64,000 bases of DNA from Adenanthera pavonina. Taxonomy: Eukaryota > Streptophyta > Magnoliopsida > Fabales > Fabaceae. The notes under the pieces are model-generated. The model made no database searches. It was not told the origin of the DNA and saw only the letters and a list, made by a program, of their open reading frames with translations. Positions 45,198-58,200 of this stretch are shown here, piece after piece (position 1 is the stretch's first letter; each line of letters begins with the position of its first letter). The stretch lies in the NCBI GenBank assembly GCA_026686845.1, contig JAIVEN010000022.1:27068001-27132000 (forward strand), read 5' to 3'. Made by a program: the position numbers and the translations under genes.

Positions 45198-48100
45198 TAT
45201 ATATTGAATATTCGTAGCAGTACTTTTGCCCCCTGAATTCAATGTGCGAACGTGTTTGATGTCTCTATATCACCAAATCCAAGTTAAACAATTAGCCAAA
45301 CCAAGCATTTTTCAAACTAGGATTTTTTTTCCCGTTCTTGTAACAGTTTCATATTAATTTTTTTTATTTAACTTAAAATCTTAACTTTGTTTTGTTTTGC
45401 TTTCATTTTATAATGTAATCTAATTCTGTTTTTATTTTTAACTTTGTTGGTTTTAAAGATGGCACCAAGCTTGTTAGGTCCTAACATGATGGAAAAATAG
45501 TTTAGTCCTGTAAATATATTGTCTTAACTTTAACTATATATATATATATATATATATAAAAGACCTTTTTAGTAGAAGTATAACTCACTTTGGTCCACAC
45601 CTTAAAAGGATGAATATTTGGCTATTGATTAAGAAATATCCTTGATGGCATGGTGCTTAAAAAAAAAAAAGAATTTAAGCTAAGCCCTTGTTTTGTTTAC
45701 TGTAAAATAAATGAGACTTTTTCCATTGCATGACAATTAAAATGTGAAATATTTATTCTGTTTCTATGATCATTACTTTGTTACAACTTTTTTTAGTATT
45801 AATTTTTATTTAGGAACACATGTAAATTGTAATGTTTGACATTTAAAAAGTTATTTCTCTTCTTTCTATAATCTTTTTCTTTTCATTTTATTCTGTATCC
45901 CCCTCATCGCATCATACCCATCCAACCCTGACGTATGATACTATCATTTGAATTGAGGAACTTTTCTTTTTCACTTTATTTGATCTTTTTTGTGGTTTCA
46001 TTTACTGCATTCTCTTAATTTTAATTTTATTTTTTAAATTTTAAGGGCTACACATGTTTTTTAAACACTATCAAATTAAAATGAAAAGAAAAAAATTCCT
46101 TAAAACTCATTGATGGTTTAACTCTCGTAACCTTTCTCTAAACTTAGTAATGAGTGATTTTTCTAGTTAAAAAAGTTTAAACAAAATGATACAAAGAGGT
46201 CAAAATGAAACTGAAACTAAAATTAAAAAATATATTATGAAAAAATAAAATTCAAAGATAAAAGCAAAGAAAAAATGCGAAGAATAAAATAAAAATTCCA
46301 ATAAAGTTAAAAGATCAAAATTATATTTCATTTTATTAAGTAAATCACGTTTTCTCTATTTTTTAAAATATAATAATTTATTAAAATAACTTTCACTGAC
46401 ATAAATATATATTTTTCTGTCAAATTTATTCAAAATAAAATATATCCATTTTTTATTTTTTGATCTACGTAAATAATTAATATCAATATTTAAATTAATT
46501 ATAAAATTGATAGTACGTATTGCTGTAATTAGAACAACGAAATATATTTTAATTAAAAAATTAAAATTGAGTCAAGCTTTATATATTTTTTAAAATTAGA
46601 AATTTTGTATATTTACTTTGTAAAAATTAATAGTATATTCATATAAGATATAGTAATTTATTTTTTAATTAGCCACTTCGGGGGGGGCGTCACTCCTTAA
46701 TGGACTAGTAGAGTTACTCACGAGAAACGAATGACAGAACAGCGTTGCGGAAAATAGAGAAGAACAAATTCAAATTAGGGGGCTAGATGAGGATAGGTGG
46801 TGTAGGGAAGGTACTAGGTTCGTACGTAACACCATGAGCGAAGAGCACATGAGAGGAGTTGAGGGGATTATAAAATGGACAAATGAAGCGTGTTTTAGGG
46901 TTTGGATGGATCAAGCCCAAGCAAGAGCCTAAAACCTGTGTGCCTTTTGTGTTGGGAACATTAGAAACCATCATTATTTTACTCCCATCAAATTTACATG
47001 TCCCAACTGCTACGCCAGCCATACTTCGTGTTTCCTCCTCTTACGCCAATCTCACCAATCATTATTTTATTGTGCCTTCTCTCTTTCTTTAATAATTATT
47101 TAAAAAAAAAGCCATTATTCTCTCCCTCCCACTTATTAGTGCTCAATATTTTATTCTCCAGCACGCCAATCAATTATATTCCTATCGTCATCATGGTAAT
47201 ACCTACCAACTTCCGAGCCCCATTTTGTCATTCCACCTCACTTTATTTCCTCACTAAACCATTACCCTAATCAATAACTGAATATTGCACTGACCTCTTT
47301 TTTTTTTATTATTATACTGATGATTATATTAGTATTATATTAAGGCCAAACAAGTCTCAGCTCCATGTATTATCCCCATTCAACATGGGTTGAAAGCAAA
47401 ATTTTTCAAAAACGACACGTATCTTAAAGAATACATCAACATCAATTAAACTGTAATTTAATAATATTTAAAATTTTAAAATTAAAATTTTAATTTTAAC
47501 ATCAATCAACCAGTTTTCAATAGCTACATTGGACTCCACATAATCTGAATCAAATCAAATTAGGCTACATGAAATAATAAAAATAAATTTAGAGGCAACA
47601 TATATTTTGTAAAATTAATTACCAATAGAAATAAATTTGACAAAAATTTATAATTTATATTAGATGCTAGAATTAAAATAAAAAATTGAATTTTATTTTA
47701 AAATAATATCACAAAAATAATTGTAAAAGTAGAAAAAATAATGGAATCTAGCTCAAAACTAATTAAATTTAAAAGAAGACACGAAGAAAAAGAATAACAA
47801 AAAAGAAAGGGAAAAAGAGCTATTAAAGTCTGCAGTTGAAAAAAAAAAGAAAAATAAAAAAAGGATCCAACGGTGGATAAACATCCAACCGCGGAAACAC
47901 GGAGCCGCTCACGCCCAAAACTTTGGAAGAATCTCGCCCTCGCATACAACTGCAACACCCAAAAGTGCCACTCTCTCTCACACACATCCTCACATTTCCC
48001 CCTCCTTCCACCACACTCAACACAACCACACTATCAAACCCACTAACCTAACCCCAGTTAAATCCCAACCCCACCCACCTCCTCCTTCTCCTGCTTCTCC
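45198..48100. other. LBD upstream spacer; no gene seen
   Basis: AT-rich with a TA repeat at about 45535-45559. From about 47930 the sequence becomes C-rich on the plus strand (long CCAC/CCTCC stretches), probably the promoter and leader of the LBD gene. A minus-strand open frame of 79 codons at 46783-47022 has no recognisable domain. Confidence 0.5.
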
Positions 48101-48104
48101 CCCC

Positions 48105-48117
48105 TTTATTTATAACC
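48105..48117 (+). promoter_or_regulatory. Candidate TATA region of the LBD gene
   Basis: TTTATTTATAACC sits in a C-rich promoter about 210 nt before the ATG and is followed by a pyrimidine-rich leader. Confidence 0.45.
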
Positions 48118-48324
48118 AAACCACACCTTATTTTTCATTCTTTGCCTCTGTTCCTCGCCTTTCCCAAATTCCTCCATTTCCTTGTTCCCAAAGAAAGCCT
48201 CCTCCTCCTCCTCTTCCTCTTCAATTATTTTCCTTTCATGTGAGCGAGATTCTCCCAGAAATATAAACCCGCTTACCCTGTTTGAAGATTTTGTGTTCTT
48301 CCCATATATAGTTTCAGAAGAGGT

Positions 48325-49129
48325 ATGAGTTGCAACGGTTGCCGCGTTCTTCGGAAGGGATGCAGTGAGAACTGTATATTGCGACCTTGCTTGCAGTGGA
48401 TCGATAGCCCCCAAGCCCAAGGTCACGCCACTGTGTTCGTGGCTAAGTTTTTTGGCCGAGCTGGCCTCATGTCTTTTATTTCCAACGTCCCTCAGAACCA
48501 GAGACCCGGTAATTTATTCAATTAATTTAACTTCCCTGCTCTGTGATGGAAGATTCCTTCCTGAATGTCTGATTAACTCTTCCTTGTGTGCTGTATGTGC
48601 AGCTCTGTTTCAGTCCTTGTTGTTCGAAGCATGTGGGCGGACGGTGAATCCTGTGAATGGAGCCGTTGGGCTTCTCTGGACGGGAAACTGGCACGTGTGC
48701 CAGGCCGCCGTGGAGACGGTGCTGCGCGGTGGCACGTTGAGGCCTATGCCGGAGCTTCTAGGCTTGGATGCTGCGGCTCCGGCTCCGGCTACGGACGAGG
48801 CATCCGAAGCGGAGGTTACGTGCAATGACATGTGGAGGATCCGAGATCCGAGCCCGAACTTGCGATGTGATAATAAGGTCTCTTCCGGTGGCAAACGCAA
48901 GCTGTCTGATGACTGTGCCATGCTCCAAACGACCGATCTCGACCTCCGGCTGACGCCGAGCTTCCTCCAAAAAGTGCCGGCCTATGGCTGCGGACCGGAA
49001 GTCCGACGGCCGGGTACGCCGTCGATGAACTCGGAGGAATCCGTGACGACAGCGACTTGTATGGAAAGTGGGATCGGAGAACACCGTGCTCATGTCGGAG
49101 ACCGGAAGCTTCTCAACCTTTTCATTTGA
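48325..49129 (+). CDS. LBD37: Class II LOB-domain transcription factor, LBD37/38/39-like (2 exons, 236 aa)
   Basis: Nuclear DNA-binding repressor; in Arabidopsis the LBD37/38/39 group is nitrate-induced and represses anthocyanin and nitrogen-response genes. Exons 48325-48508 and 48603-49129 meet in the Ala codon of RPALFQ, with a 94-nt GT-AG intron at the place usual for this family. The zinc-binding C block CX2CX6CX3C uses Cys 3, 6, 13 and 17. The GAS region follows (FVAKFFGRAGLMSFIS, FEACGRTVNPVNGAVG, WHVCQAAVETVLRGG). LDLRL at 174-178 is an EAR-type LxLxL repression motif, and the C-terminus TPSMNSEESVTTAT and KLLNLFI match LBD37-39. LBD41/42 are less likely because they differ after the C block. 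Which of the three paralogues is the orthologue cannot be told here. Confidence 0.93.
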
Positions 49130-51836
49130 GGGGTCTCTATCTATCTGAGACTCATGTTTTCGTGAAGGAAACGGTCACACGCGCGTGTAGTCGTGTGTAA
49201 TATTCCTATTTTAATTAACTCTCTTCTATAATTCTTAATATTTTTCTTTTGTACTTTGTTTTGGGGAAGACAGTTCCCGGAAATTTTGAATCCGGCGAGA
49301 TTTTGCAAGATACCGGCACAGGATTTCTCTCTGTATTCTAGCCGAAGAGAGAAAAATGATGGTTCGTCGGTGACACTATCTCTTCTTCTTCTTTTTTAAA
49401 TTTATTTTTTTATTTTTACTTATTCGCCTATACATGTAATGGCCGTGTGACATGAATGAATAATATAATAATATCTCAGATATCTACCGTTTCAATTATT
49501 ATTGTCACCTAAGTTTAAAAAGAAAAAAATTCCTGTCACTTTTATCTTCAGGAATTGTATTTGACAACCCCATACACACACGCACGCACACTACTTTCAA
49601 TTTATTTTTATTCTTTTGTTTTTTGAATTTATATACATTAAAAATAAATTAATATATAGTATAAATGTTGAGTACCAAGACTAAAATTTGACAAAATGAT
49701 CTGTTTACTGAAAACACATTGGAGATGTCAAGATGAATCAGAGTGGATCATAAAAATGTGATGTAGCCACCTGCCGATGAAAATGCGAGTGAATATCCAT
49801 GATATCTGCATTTCTTTAATACTCGTGGATGTGATCTACAAACTTGAAAGTGGAAAATCAAATGATGGATTCAAAGGAGAGGACAATAGGAATGGTCGAA
49901 ATGCTTGCTTTACATCATATCCAATCCAATATACTCTTCAGTGCATGATGATAGTCAAATTGTGAATGATGATAAAAGTTATAAATTAATTGTAGCAGCC
50001 ATGTTTTGATGAATAAGTTTGACCCATGAATCAAATGCCAAAAACATTAGAGAGATTAGAAAGGTTTGAAATAGAAGGAAAGGAAAGGAACGGAGGAGGT
50101 GAAAGTTGGGACGTAGAACTAGAAACAACTTTGATCCGCCCACAGTTTGTGTGCATGCAGGTACGCTCGCACTCGCCTCCATGTGATCCTAGTCAGCCGA
50201 TGCGTTACGGATAATTATAAACTGACACTGACCACTCAAGCTATCTATATATATTTTTTAAATAGAAATAATAAAATTTGAACTGTTAACATTATTTCAA
50301 TGTTTAACCACCAAATTTTCAGTTTGTTTGTGTGGCTGGCTAATAAGAAATGGTTGTATTTACTAATTAGTAGCGTACGAAAGGAAAGAGAGAGAAAGAG
50401 GGTTGGTGGCTTTTGACAGTTGCCAAGAGACGTATCGGAGATGAAACGGGAAAGGAGAAGGATAAAATTTTTGAGTAAGGGAGGGCCTACTACAACATTA
50501 AAATTAAAATTAAAATTAAAATTCTGCTGCTGGGCTTCAGCTGTTTTCTCCTCGTCAATACCCAAGCCTGAGTAAGGGTCGTGTCAGCGTCCTATTCGGC
50601 CTTTTTTCAAATGAAAAACTTAAATATTCGTTTATACTTAAAACTTATAACTAGTTTGCAATGAAAATTTCTTCCTATACGATGATTACCTGTTAATTTG
50701 AAAAGTTTATGACACGAACAATTTGTTATAAAATTATGGTTATGATATGTATCTATGATTTTTTTCATTTTTATAAAGAGATAAAAAATTATATGAAACA
50801 GTGTTTGTAAAAATAAAAGAAAGGCTACATAAAATATAATGAAATTACAGCTAGTATTTGTCCTGATGGGAAATGAAGATAAAGTTGAGTTGAAGTTGAG
50901 ATGGTAAATTGTGGGCTTTATGGTGGAATGATAAAATGGGGACATTAATGGGATGAGTTGGAGATGAAGGGAAGGAATGAGTAGGGTGGGATTAGCCGTT
51001 AGATTAGATGAGAGAGAGGGAGTGGGAGCCACGTCAGGAGCACAAGGCAGAAGACAGAGAAAGGAAAGCAAAGCATTACAACAAATTAGGAATAATAATA
51101 CTCAACAAGGAAGGGGATAATTGGAGTAAGGAAAAGGCAAAGGAGTAGTAATTAAAGAAGGGTTCGACGGAAAAACCCAAATTGCAAAGTGCAGAGGTGC
51201 CTTTTCCATCATCCCAGTGAGATATGCAGCGTCTCGCCGCATTTGTCACTTCCATCTCACCTTCCACTTCCTCTTTCTTATTCTCTCCCTTTTTCCCTTT
51301 GTCTTTATAACAATTTCTTTTCCAATATATATATATATATATATTAATGCATATTAGTGTCTCTCTAATAATCTGCCCAAAAAAACAAATATCTCTAATA
51401 GAATTTACGAAAAATTCGCACTCCATGAACACTAATGCACGAGTCCTATTCTAATTATTTACAAAATATTAAACCTGATAAAATTTATAGTGAACAATCT
51501 TAAAAGTTATGGTCATTCTTAAAATATATATATATACTATCAAATTTTTAATATAAATTTTTGTGAGAGTTGTTATCTTTAAAAGATTAGTATTCAGTTA
51601 TTAGTTGGGAGATACCCTTAATTCTAAAAAAATTAATTTTATAATTACTTAAATTAGAATCTCTTTAAATATCTTATTATTAGTTTCATTTTTCCCGTCT
51701 TAAATAGCTCGGCTTCTTGATTTTAATAAATAATAAATTAATAAAATAAACTAAAATTTATATAAAATAAAATTTAAGATCCTATAAGGCTATAACATTT
51801 GAGTTGTCAAATTTTTCCATCAATTGATCTAAGATA
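49130..51836. other. LBD downstream spacer; no gene seen
   Basis: Includes the LBD 3' UTR, a short hexamer repeat (AAAATT units near 50500-50522), a TA run near 51327-51344 and a duplicated poly-A scrap at 51362-51400. Minus-strand ORFs at 50607-51071 and 51076-51432 lack domains. Confidence 0.5.
51362..51400 (+). mobile_element. Candidate micro-insertion with poly-A and 9-bp repeat
   Basis: TCTCTAATA at 51362-51370 and 51392-51400 flank ATCTGCCC followed by seven A and CAAATA. It resembles the other poly-A scraps, but the repeat is short and AT-rich, so chance is a real alternative. Confidence 0.35.
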
Positions 51837-51861
51837 CTCCTTGGTATGAAGGAATAAGTGT

Positions 51862-54409
51862 TGTAACACCTTACTTCCAGACATCTCGACTTAACCAGAG
51901 AACTTAAAAAACCAACTAAACACAACTCAAGCATCTCAAAACAACTTCCCAAAACTTCAAAGCAGGGGAAAAACACTTGAAAGGCATCTGAACAAGATGA
52001 GGCCAAAGCCTGCTACAGTGGCGCCACGGCTACGATCCTTCATAGATTCACTGACGCCCAATGACTTGCTGGCGCCGTGGCCCCAGCATCAGAACTTGTA
52101 TCAGCAAATTGCTGATTTGCTGGGCCAACTTTCGACGAATATATCTTTACGCTTCGATCTCCGATTGACCTGATTCCAACTCCTACAAGTCACTCTCGCC
52201 ATTATCTAACCACAGACACCAATTTCACTCGAATCCAACTCCATTTGGAGATTCTAAATGCCCAATATCATTTTGACCACTTTTTAACCAAAACTCATAA
52301 CCTATCACCTCCAATTGCCACCAAAGGCAAATGGACACCCAGAAACCCTTCACACATGTCATATTTGGCTAAACCAACATGTCTAAGGAGGATTTACCCC
52401 GAAAAAACTTTTCCTTCGAGAGTTGACCCCCTTGAATCCCAAAACCACATAATAGGTTATGTGCCCAAAACTCACATACGTAGTTCAAAACCACCCTTGG
52501 GCTCCCACATATGGCCAGTCTAGCGCACAGACACCTGCTCCTACCTTAAAGACCCATGTCGAGGTCCACTGTCATCATCACACATCATTACATCACATAC
52601 ATCTCTTTGCTCCCAAGACACCCATCTAGGCACCAAACTATATCAACCTACTTGACACAGAATTACATAAACTAAATTATAACCACAAAATATACTTGGA
52701 ATTCCTGAGGACAGAAAGACCGCTAACTCCTTGATCCTTTCCGAACTAGCACCAGAGTCTTCATCTGAAAGGTTAGTTATGGAGGAGAGGGGTGTGAGAC
52801 AATATCTCAGTAACTGGGGTCACACACACACACATATCTCATACAATCCATGAATGTAATATGAAATGAGTGCAATGCATATCTCCCTCGCACACAGCTA
52901 GAACCACGGGCTATCGTCATAACAGGACATTTTGTATAGGTAATTTCCTTCCAACAGTATGTGAAAACTGATTCTGGGACATCAGCAAAACTCACCTTCC
53001 ATTAGTGCACCTAGCCAAAGGTAACACAAATGTTCGGACCGTGGCTCTCATTTCCCTTTCCTACCACGAATTGGCAGCAATTTAGAGAAGTTGCAGTCCA
53101 CTGTGTGTCTTTCTCCTCCTGGCCATAGGAGACAATTTAGCAGCAGGGATCCCATCCTTATCCTCCCTAACATATATAATCCATCATTATCCTCCCTAAC
53201 ATATATAATCCATCCTTATCCTCCATAACATATATATATATATATATCATCATATATCATATCATCATCACATTATCACCACCCAATCCGCCATACATCA
53301 TAATCTCATAATGTTATGTGGTGATGCTCATGTTTCATCATATAGTAATCACCATCATCATCATGATCTCAATGTCATGCTATGCATCATGTCATATCAT
53401 ATCAATATCATCATCACATATGTAATCATCATCATAATTAACATCTAGCTGTGTGCATACCACGATATATAGAAAACAGTACACACAAACACATCTATAT
53501 CGTGATATGAAAGAAACATGCATTTATATATAAATATACGTACTATCATACAATACAATACAAACAAACACCCGATTACCTCAGGTTGTCAGCACCACGC
53601 ACACAGGGGCTTAGGCAAACCTCCAGAACACCCCAATCATGAACTATATGCCTCCGATTAGCTAATCTACCATTATAACAATATAATATCTTTAATTAAC
53701 ATAATTCCCATAACACTACAATCCACAATCTAGCCATCCAACCTTAACCCAGAGTTCTAACAATATACACATATACCAATAAACCTTAAACAACCATTCA
53801 AACACACACCAACACACACCATTTCGGATTTTCACTTCTTTTCCCAAATTTCAACCTAGGGTTTAACTCAAACCCATCATAATCCAACCAAAACTCATAC
53901 TCAAAGCTTCCTAACACTAAATCACACTCCAATAGTCCCTTTATGCACCATTCAATCGGTGGAAATTAACCAAAAATGGACTCCCACACAAATCCCATAA
54001 AATCAACTCAAAATCGAAGAGAAAAACAAAAAGGAAGAGAGTAGATTCACTTACCAACTGAGAATCATGCTTCTATGGTCCAGAAAATATCCCCTCAGGT
54101 CGAATTTTGCGTGCCCTAGCAGAGCTTCTAGCTGTTTCTTCGTCACTCCCTTCGTTTCTTTCTTTTCTTTTCGTCCGAAATGATTCTGATTTAAACCAGT
54201 TTCTCTACTCTCACCACGGCTCTAGATAAGTCCGTCTCGGTGCCACCAGTTTCAGCCGAAAAAATGCCACTGCAATTGGCTCTCACCGTGGCAGCCCTAC
54301 TTCTCGCAATGGCATGAAGCTCATTTCTTCTCCACTTGAACCTTCCTCCATCCTGTTTCCTCCGGTTCTACACACAATGCCAATGATAGGCCTCATGAGG
54401 GTTGTTACA
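51862..54409. mobile_element. Solo LTR (2,548 bp), probably Ty3/gypsy type
   Basis: It begins TGTAACACC and ends GGGTTGTTACA, with inverted ends TGTAACA/TGTTACA, and is flanked by a perfect 5-bp duplication AGTGT (51857-51861 and 54410-54414). TGTAACA ends and a length of 2-3 kb suit LTRs of plant Ty3/gypsy elements such as the Tekay group, though this is by resemblance only. No internal genes, primer site or second LTR are present, so it is a solo LTR. It contains a small tandem repeat around 53158-53230 and CATCAT-rich stretches at 53245-53420. Confidence 0.85.
53158..53230. repeat. Tandem repeat inside the solo LTR, about 27-nt unit, three copies
   Basis: The unit TATCCTCCCTAACATATATA followed by ATCCATC(C/A)T is repeated, the third copy having CCATAAC for CCCTAAC and running into a TA tract. 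Confidence 0.75.
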
Positions 54410-55207
54410 AGTGTGAGGGAATGGAAATGGGTAAGGAATTAATCTATTCCTTATGTTTGGTATAAGGTATTAAGGATTGATGGGATTGGGAGACTCCCAC
54501 GGGAAAGGTCAATCCTACACCCCGCATGGGAATGAGCTCACAACCATGGGAATAGAAAATTTTAGACACAAATACCCTTAACCACCCACTCGTCAACCAC
54601 CGTCAACCACCCACTCCGCCATCGTCAAAGCTTCTTCTTCGCCTCCACCAAGTTCCTCCACCACCTCCTCTGACCAAATCGTCTCCGTCTTCTCCTCAAC
54701 CTCGATCAACTAGACCATGCAAGAAAGAACATTCAAAAATCTTACAAAATACCTCCAGCATAGTCACTATTGTGGTCAGGCTCTCTCTCACTTGAAAATT
54801 GTATAAAACATTCAACCTCCTTTTGAAATTGTAGTCATCATCATCCTCAAGCTCAGCCTCCTCTAGATCTAAAATCGTAATTGAGCTCTCCCTTACTCGA
54901 AAATCATACAGAACTAGACCCTTTTTTTTAAAAAAAAAAAAAATTGGCTTCTCTGTTGAGAGATGTAGATGAAGAAAGAAGGGGCACAAGTGAGGAGGAA
55001 GATGGTGCTGATGGTGGTTGCTGATGATGGAAGAAGGAAGAGGAAGAAGGGAGGTTTAAAAAAAAAACTGGGGACATTTGAGTCATTTTACTACTTTTTT
55101 ATCACCATTTTTTTTATTCTTATCATTTTTCCCTACCATATTAAGCATACATTTAAAACTTAATCTCGTTCCCATTTTATGAAAAATCATTCTAAATACC
55201 AAATGGG

Positions 55208-58200
55208 GTCTAAGTGTGTTCAAAGGTCTCCAAACCATACTGTAGTTGATTTTTAAAAATTGGGACATTTTTAGTTTTTGTAATAAGTCGATTTGGTTTG
55301 ATTCAATTCGATTTTTTATTGGTTTGGATTGTTTTGAATCATGCAATTGATTTTTTTTAAATATCCCTCTTCAAAAATTAAATTAAATAGATTTGATATA
55401 GATACTCTATGAACACAAATTATATCTAAATATTTTATTAAAATATGGATATTTTATGCAACATAATTATTTATTTTTTTATAGATTCACATAATTAATT
55501 ATGATGGTATACTTATATATATTCTTTTTCTAAAGTTAATAAATGTTTTATAATCTTATTTATGGGTTTTTTTTACTCATTGAGTTAGGAAACTTATGTT
55601 AATGGATAGTAAAAAAAGAAAATATATTAAAATAAATATAATATTTGTATTAAAAAAACTAAAAAAATATAAGAAGTTTGATTTAGTTTGCTTCAAATTT
55701 TGAGAGTTGAAAAATAAACCAAACTAAATAGAGTTAATTCCATGACTACAAAAATCAAAATAAATTTTATTTCAACTCAATTTTGACCAATTTATATCAG
55801 TTTGGTTTGATTTAATCAATTCAGATCAATTTTAAATGCCTTTAAACTCATCTATTTTCAATTGGTGTAAATATTTGATTTTTGTTCAATTACGAAGAAC
55901 TCGCCATGGAGCCACGTCATCTTTCAAACAACTCAATTCGATACGCTCTAAATTTTACAAAAAAAATTAGACATAAAGTATTAATCAAACTGAGTTCATG
56001 AATTTAGAATCATGAGATCGAAGTTTTTACGCATGTCACTCTGTCCGTCCAGTACTATCATGTTCTGTTTTTCACTTTTTTGTTTTTGATTTTTTTTTAA
56101 ATACTAGTATTAATCATTGTATAAAAAATTGGACCAAATCGCCAGTTCGACCAGTCTGACCGAAAATCGGCCCCTGGCCCGATCCAGTAGGAGATGAAAA
56201 CCGAGGGGTTTCAGAACCGGTCAAAAACCAGTATGAACCGGTTTCCCCCTTTTTTATTATTTTTTTAAAATTTTTTAAAAATAAAATAACATTATTTTTA
56301 GTATAAATTTTTTTCTTTCTATATTATAATATGTTATAAGTATTATTATAATACATAATTATTAATAATGATAAATTTACTTAACAAATAAGATAAAAAT
56401 AGAATATTAATTGATTATTTTGAATTCAAAATATAATTATAAATGAATATTAACTTGTTTAGATTTTAATATTAGGTTGTAAAACTTATTAATAATATTT
56501 TTAATTTTCTATATATTATTAAATTTACTTTTTATCCTAGAATAAAAGTTAATTTTATGATTATGGATAAATATCTTTTATATTTTTTATCTATATTATT
56601 AAAAATATATTAATTTATTCACAACCGATCCGACCCAAGTCTGACACCGGTTCGACCACTGAACCTTGAACTGTTACCTCATCTGATTCAATGATCGGTC
56701 TGATTTTTAATATCTTAACATTAACCCGCAACCTTTGTTTTTTAGGCGGATGGTGACCCACGGGCCACAACTTAAAACCTATGGTTTTGAGTTTTTAAAA
56801 ATTACTGAATATTAAAAAATAGATTTAAAAACTTATTATTTTTCCCATTTCATCTGGATCAACAAAAACATGCAACGCTTGCACATGAGACTCAATAAAA
56901 TTTACTTAGGTAGACTCTAACCTTATAGATAATGTTGTCTATGTAAACCCATGAGTCAATCATTCAACCCAGCCCTATTAGACCAATTATGCCAGGTTGG
57001 GCTTGGGATTAGTTATAGTTTATCTAGCCCGATCTGTAATATGTGTGTATATATATATATATATGCTTTTTTCATAAAAAAAATTTTATTATTTTATATA
57101 TATTAATTGATTTTATAAAATTTTTTTATGTAATATATTTATTATGATTACTATAAAAACTTTTTAAGGTTTTGATATTTTAATTTTATTTAAAATTTTA
57201 AATTAATTTCTTAATTTAATATTATATGAAAATTATGTATAGTTGTAAATATTTATAATTTTTTAAACAATTATTTTCTATCTTTATATTAATTTTCAAG
57301 GAAATATATTTTTACATACATAATTATATTTTTTATTAATAGATAAAGTCAGTTTTTATTTTATTTTTAATATTTTAAAAAAATATTTGGTACCGTATCG
57401 GACCAGTACCTAGCCTAGTTTTGTCCAAGTATTATCGGGTTGGGGCAATAAGCGGAGATGAAACTAGCCTAACCCGACCGGTGTACACCCTTATTTGTAA
57501 ATGTTCAAAATGTTACCAAATGGATTAAACTAACCAATTAAAGCTAATAAATCTTATAAAAAATTTAAGCTTAAAACAAATTTTCACCTAAAGAAACTCC
57601 GAATAAACTGTTATTTTTTTCCAATAAATGATTGAAGGATGTATAAGACCACAAATAATATGGTATTCTTGAACTTTATAAATCAACATTTTTTTTAGAT
57701 TAATTTATCTTATAGTTACAGTAATTAAAAAGCCCATTAAAATATTTAAGAAATAAATTGAATATCTAAAATGTTGAAAAAGATAAATCACATAAAAAAA
57801 AACATAAACCAAACTTAGTCAAAGTGACTAAAATTCAAAATCAAATATTTGACTCACTTGTTTATTTGGCTAATTGGTTCCTCCCTTCCTAATCCATCGA
57901 ATTCACAACCACGTCACTCAACTATAATATCGATTTAGTGGCTTGACCGAAATAAAAGTATTAGTCTAATAGCCACTTCACATGTATTAAAGTACATATT
58001 AATTTCTCAAATAGAAAATACTTTTAATAATTTTTTACTTTCTTCCATATTAATAATTTTAGAATTTATATTTTATTCATTGACCTATAATAATATATAG
58101 TTTTGAGGTCAATGTTAAAAAATCCTAAATACATGTATTACTGTATAAATTAGTGATTTAAGAGTTAACAAAAGTTGATTTAATTGGTATGGATGAAGCT

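Larger units (their letters stand above)
51838..55207. mobile_element. Terminal-inverted-repeat element (about 0.8 kb) interrupted by a solo LTR
   Basis: With the LTR at 51862-54409 and one target copy removed, the left part (TTGGTATGAAGGAATAAGTG) matches the reverse complement of the right end near 55160-55207 (TTTGGTATTTAGAATGATTT), with further agreement inward (GGTAAGGAATTAAT versus GGAACGAGATTAAG). Internal text such as GATGGGATTGGGAGACTCCC is typical of a common plant DNA-transposon repeat. No transposase is present. Exact ends and superfamily are uncertain. Confidence 0.45.

Noticed and set aside
46783..47022. Minus-strand ORF of 79 codons with varied composition
   Set aside because: No family recognised, no splice partners found, and no promoter-like context; not enough to call a gene.
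50607..51432. Minus-strand ORFs of 154 and 118 codons
   Set aside because: Phe/Ile/Ser-rich translations typical of AT-rich or pyrimidine-rich DNA; no domain and no matching exons.
52245..52523. 92-codon ORF in the large solo LTR
   Set aside because: It lies wholly within the LTR bounded by AGTGT duplications and has no retroelement or host domain.
53245..53420. Regular CATCAT spacing as a possible CRISPR-like array
   Set aside because: It is simple-sequence repeat inside a plant LTR; there are no conserved repeats with unique spacers, and the genome is eukaryotic.
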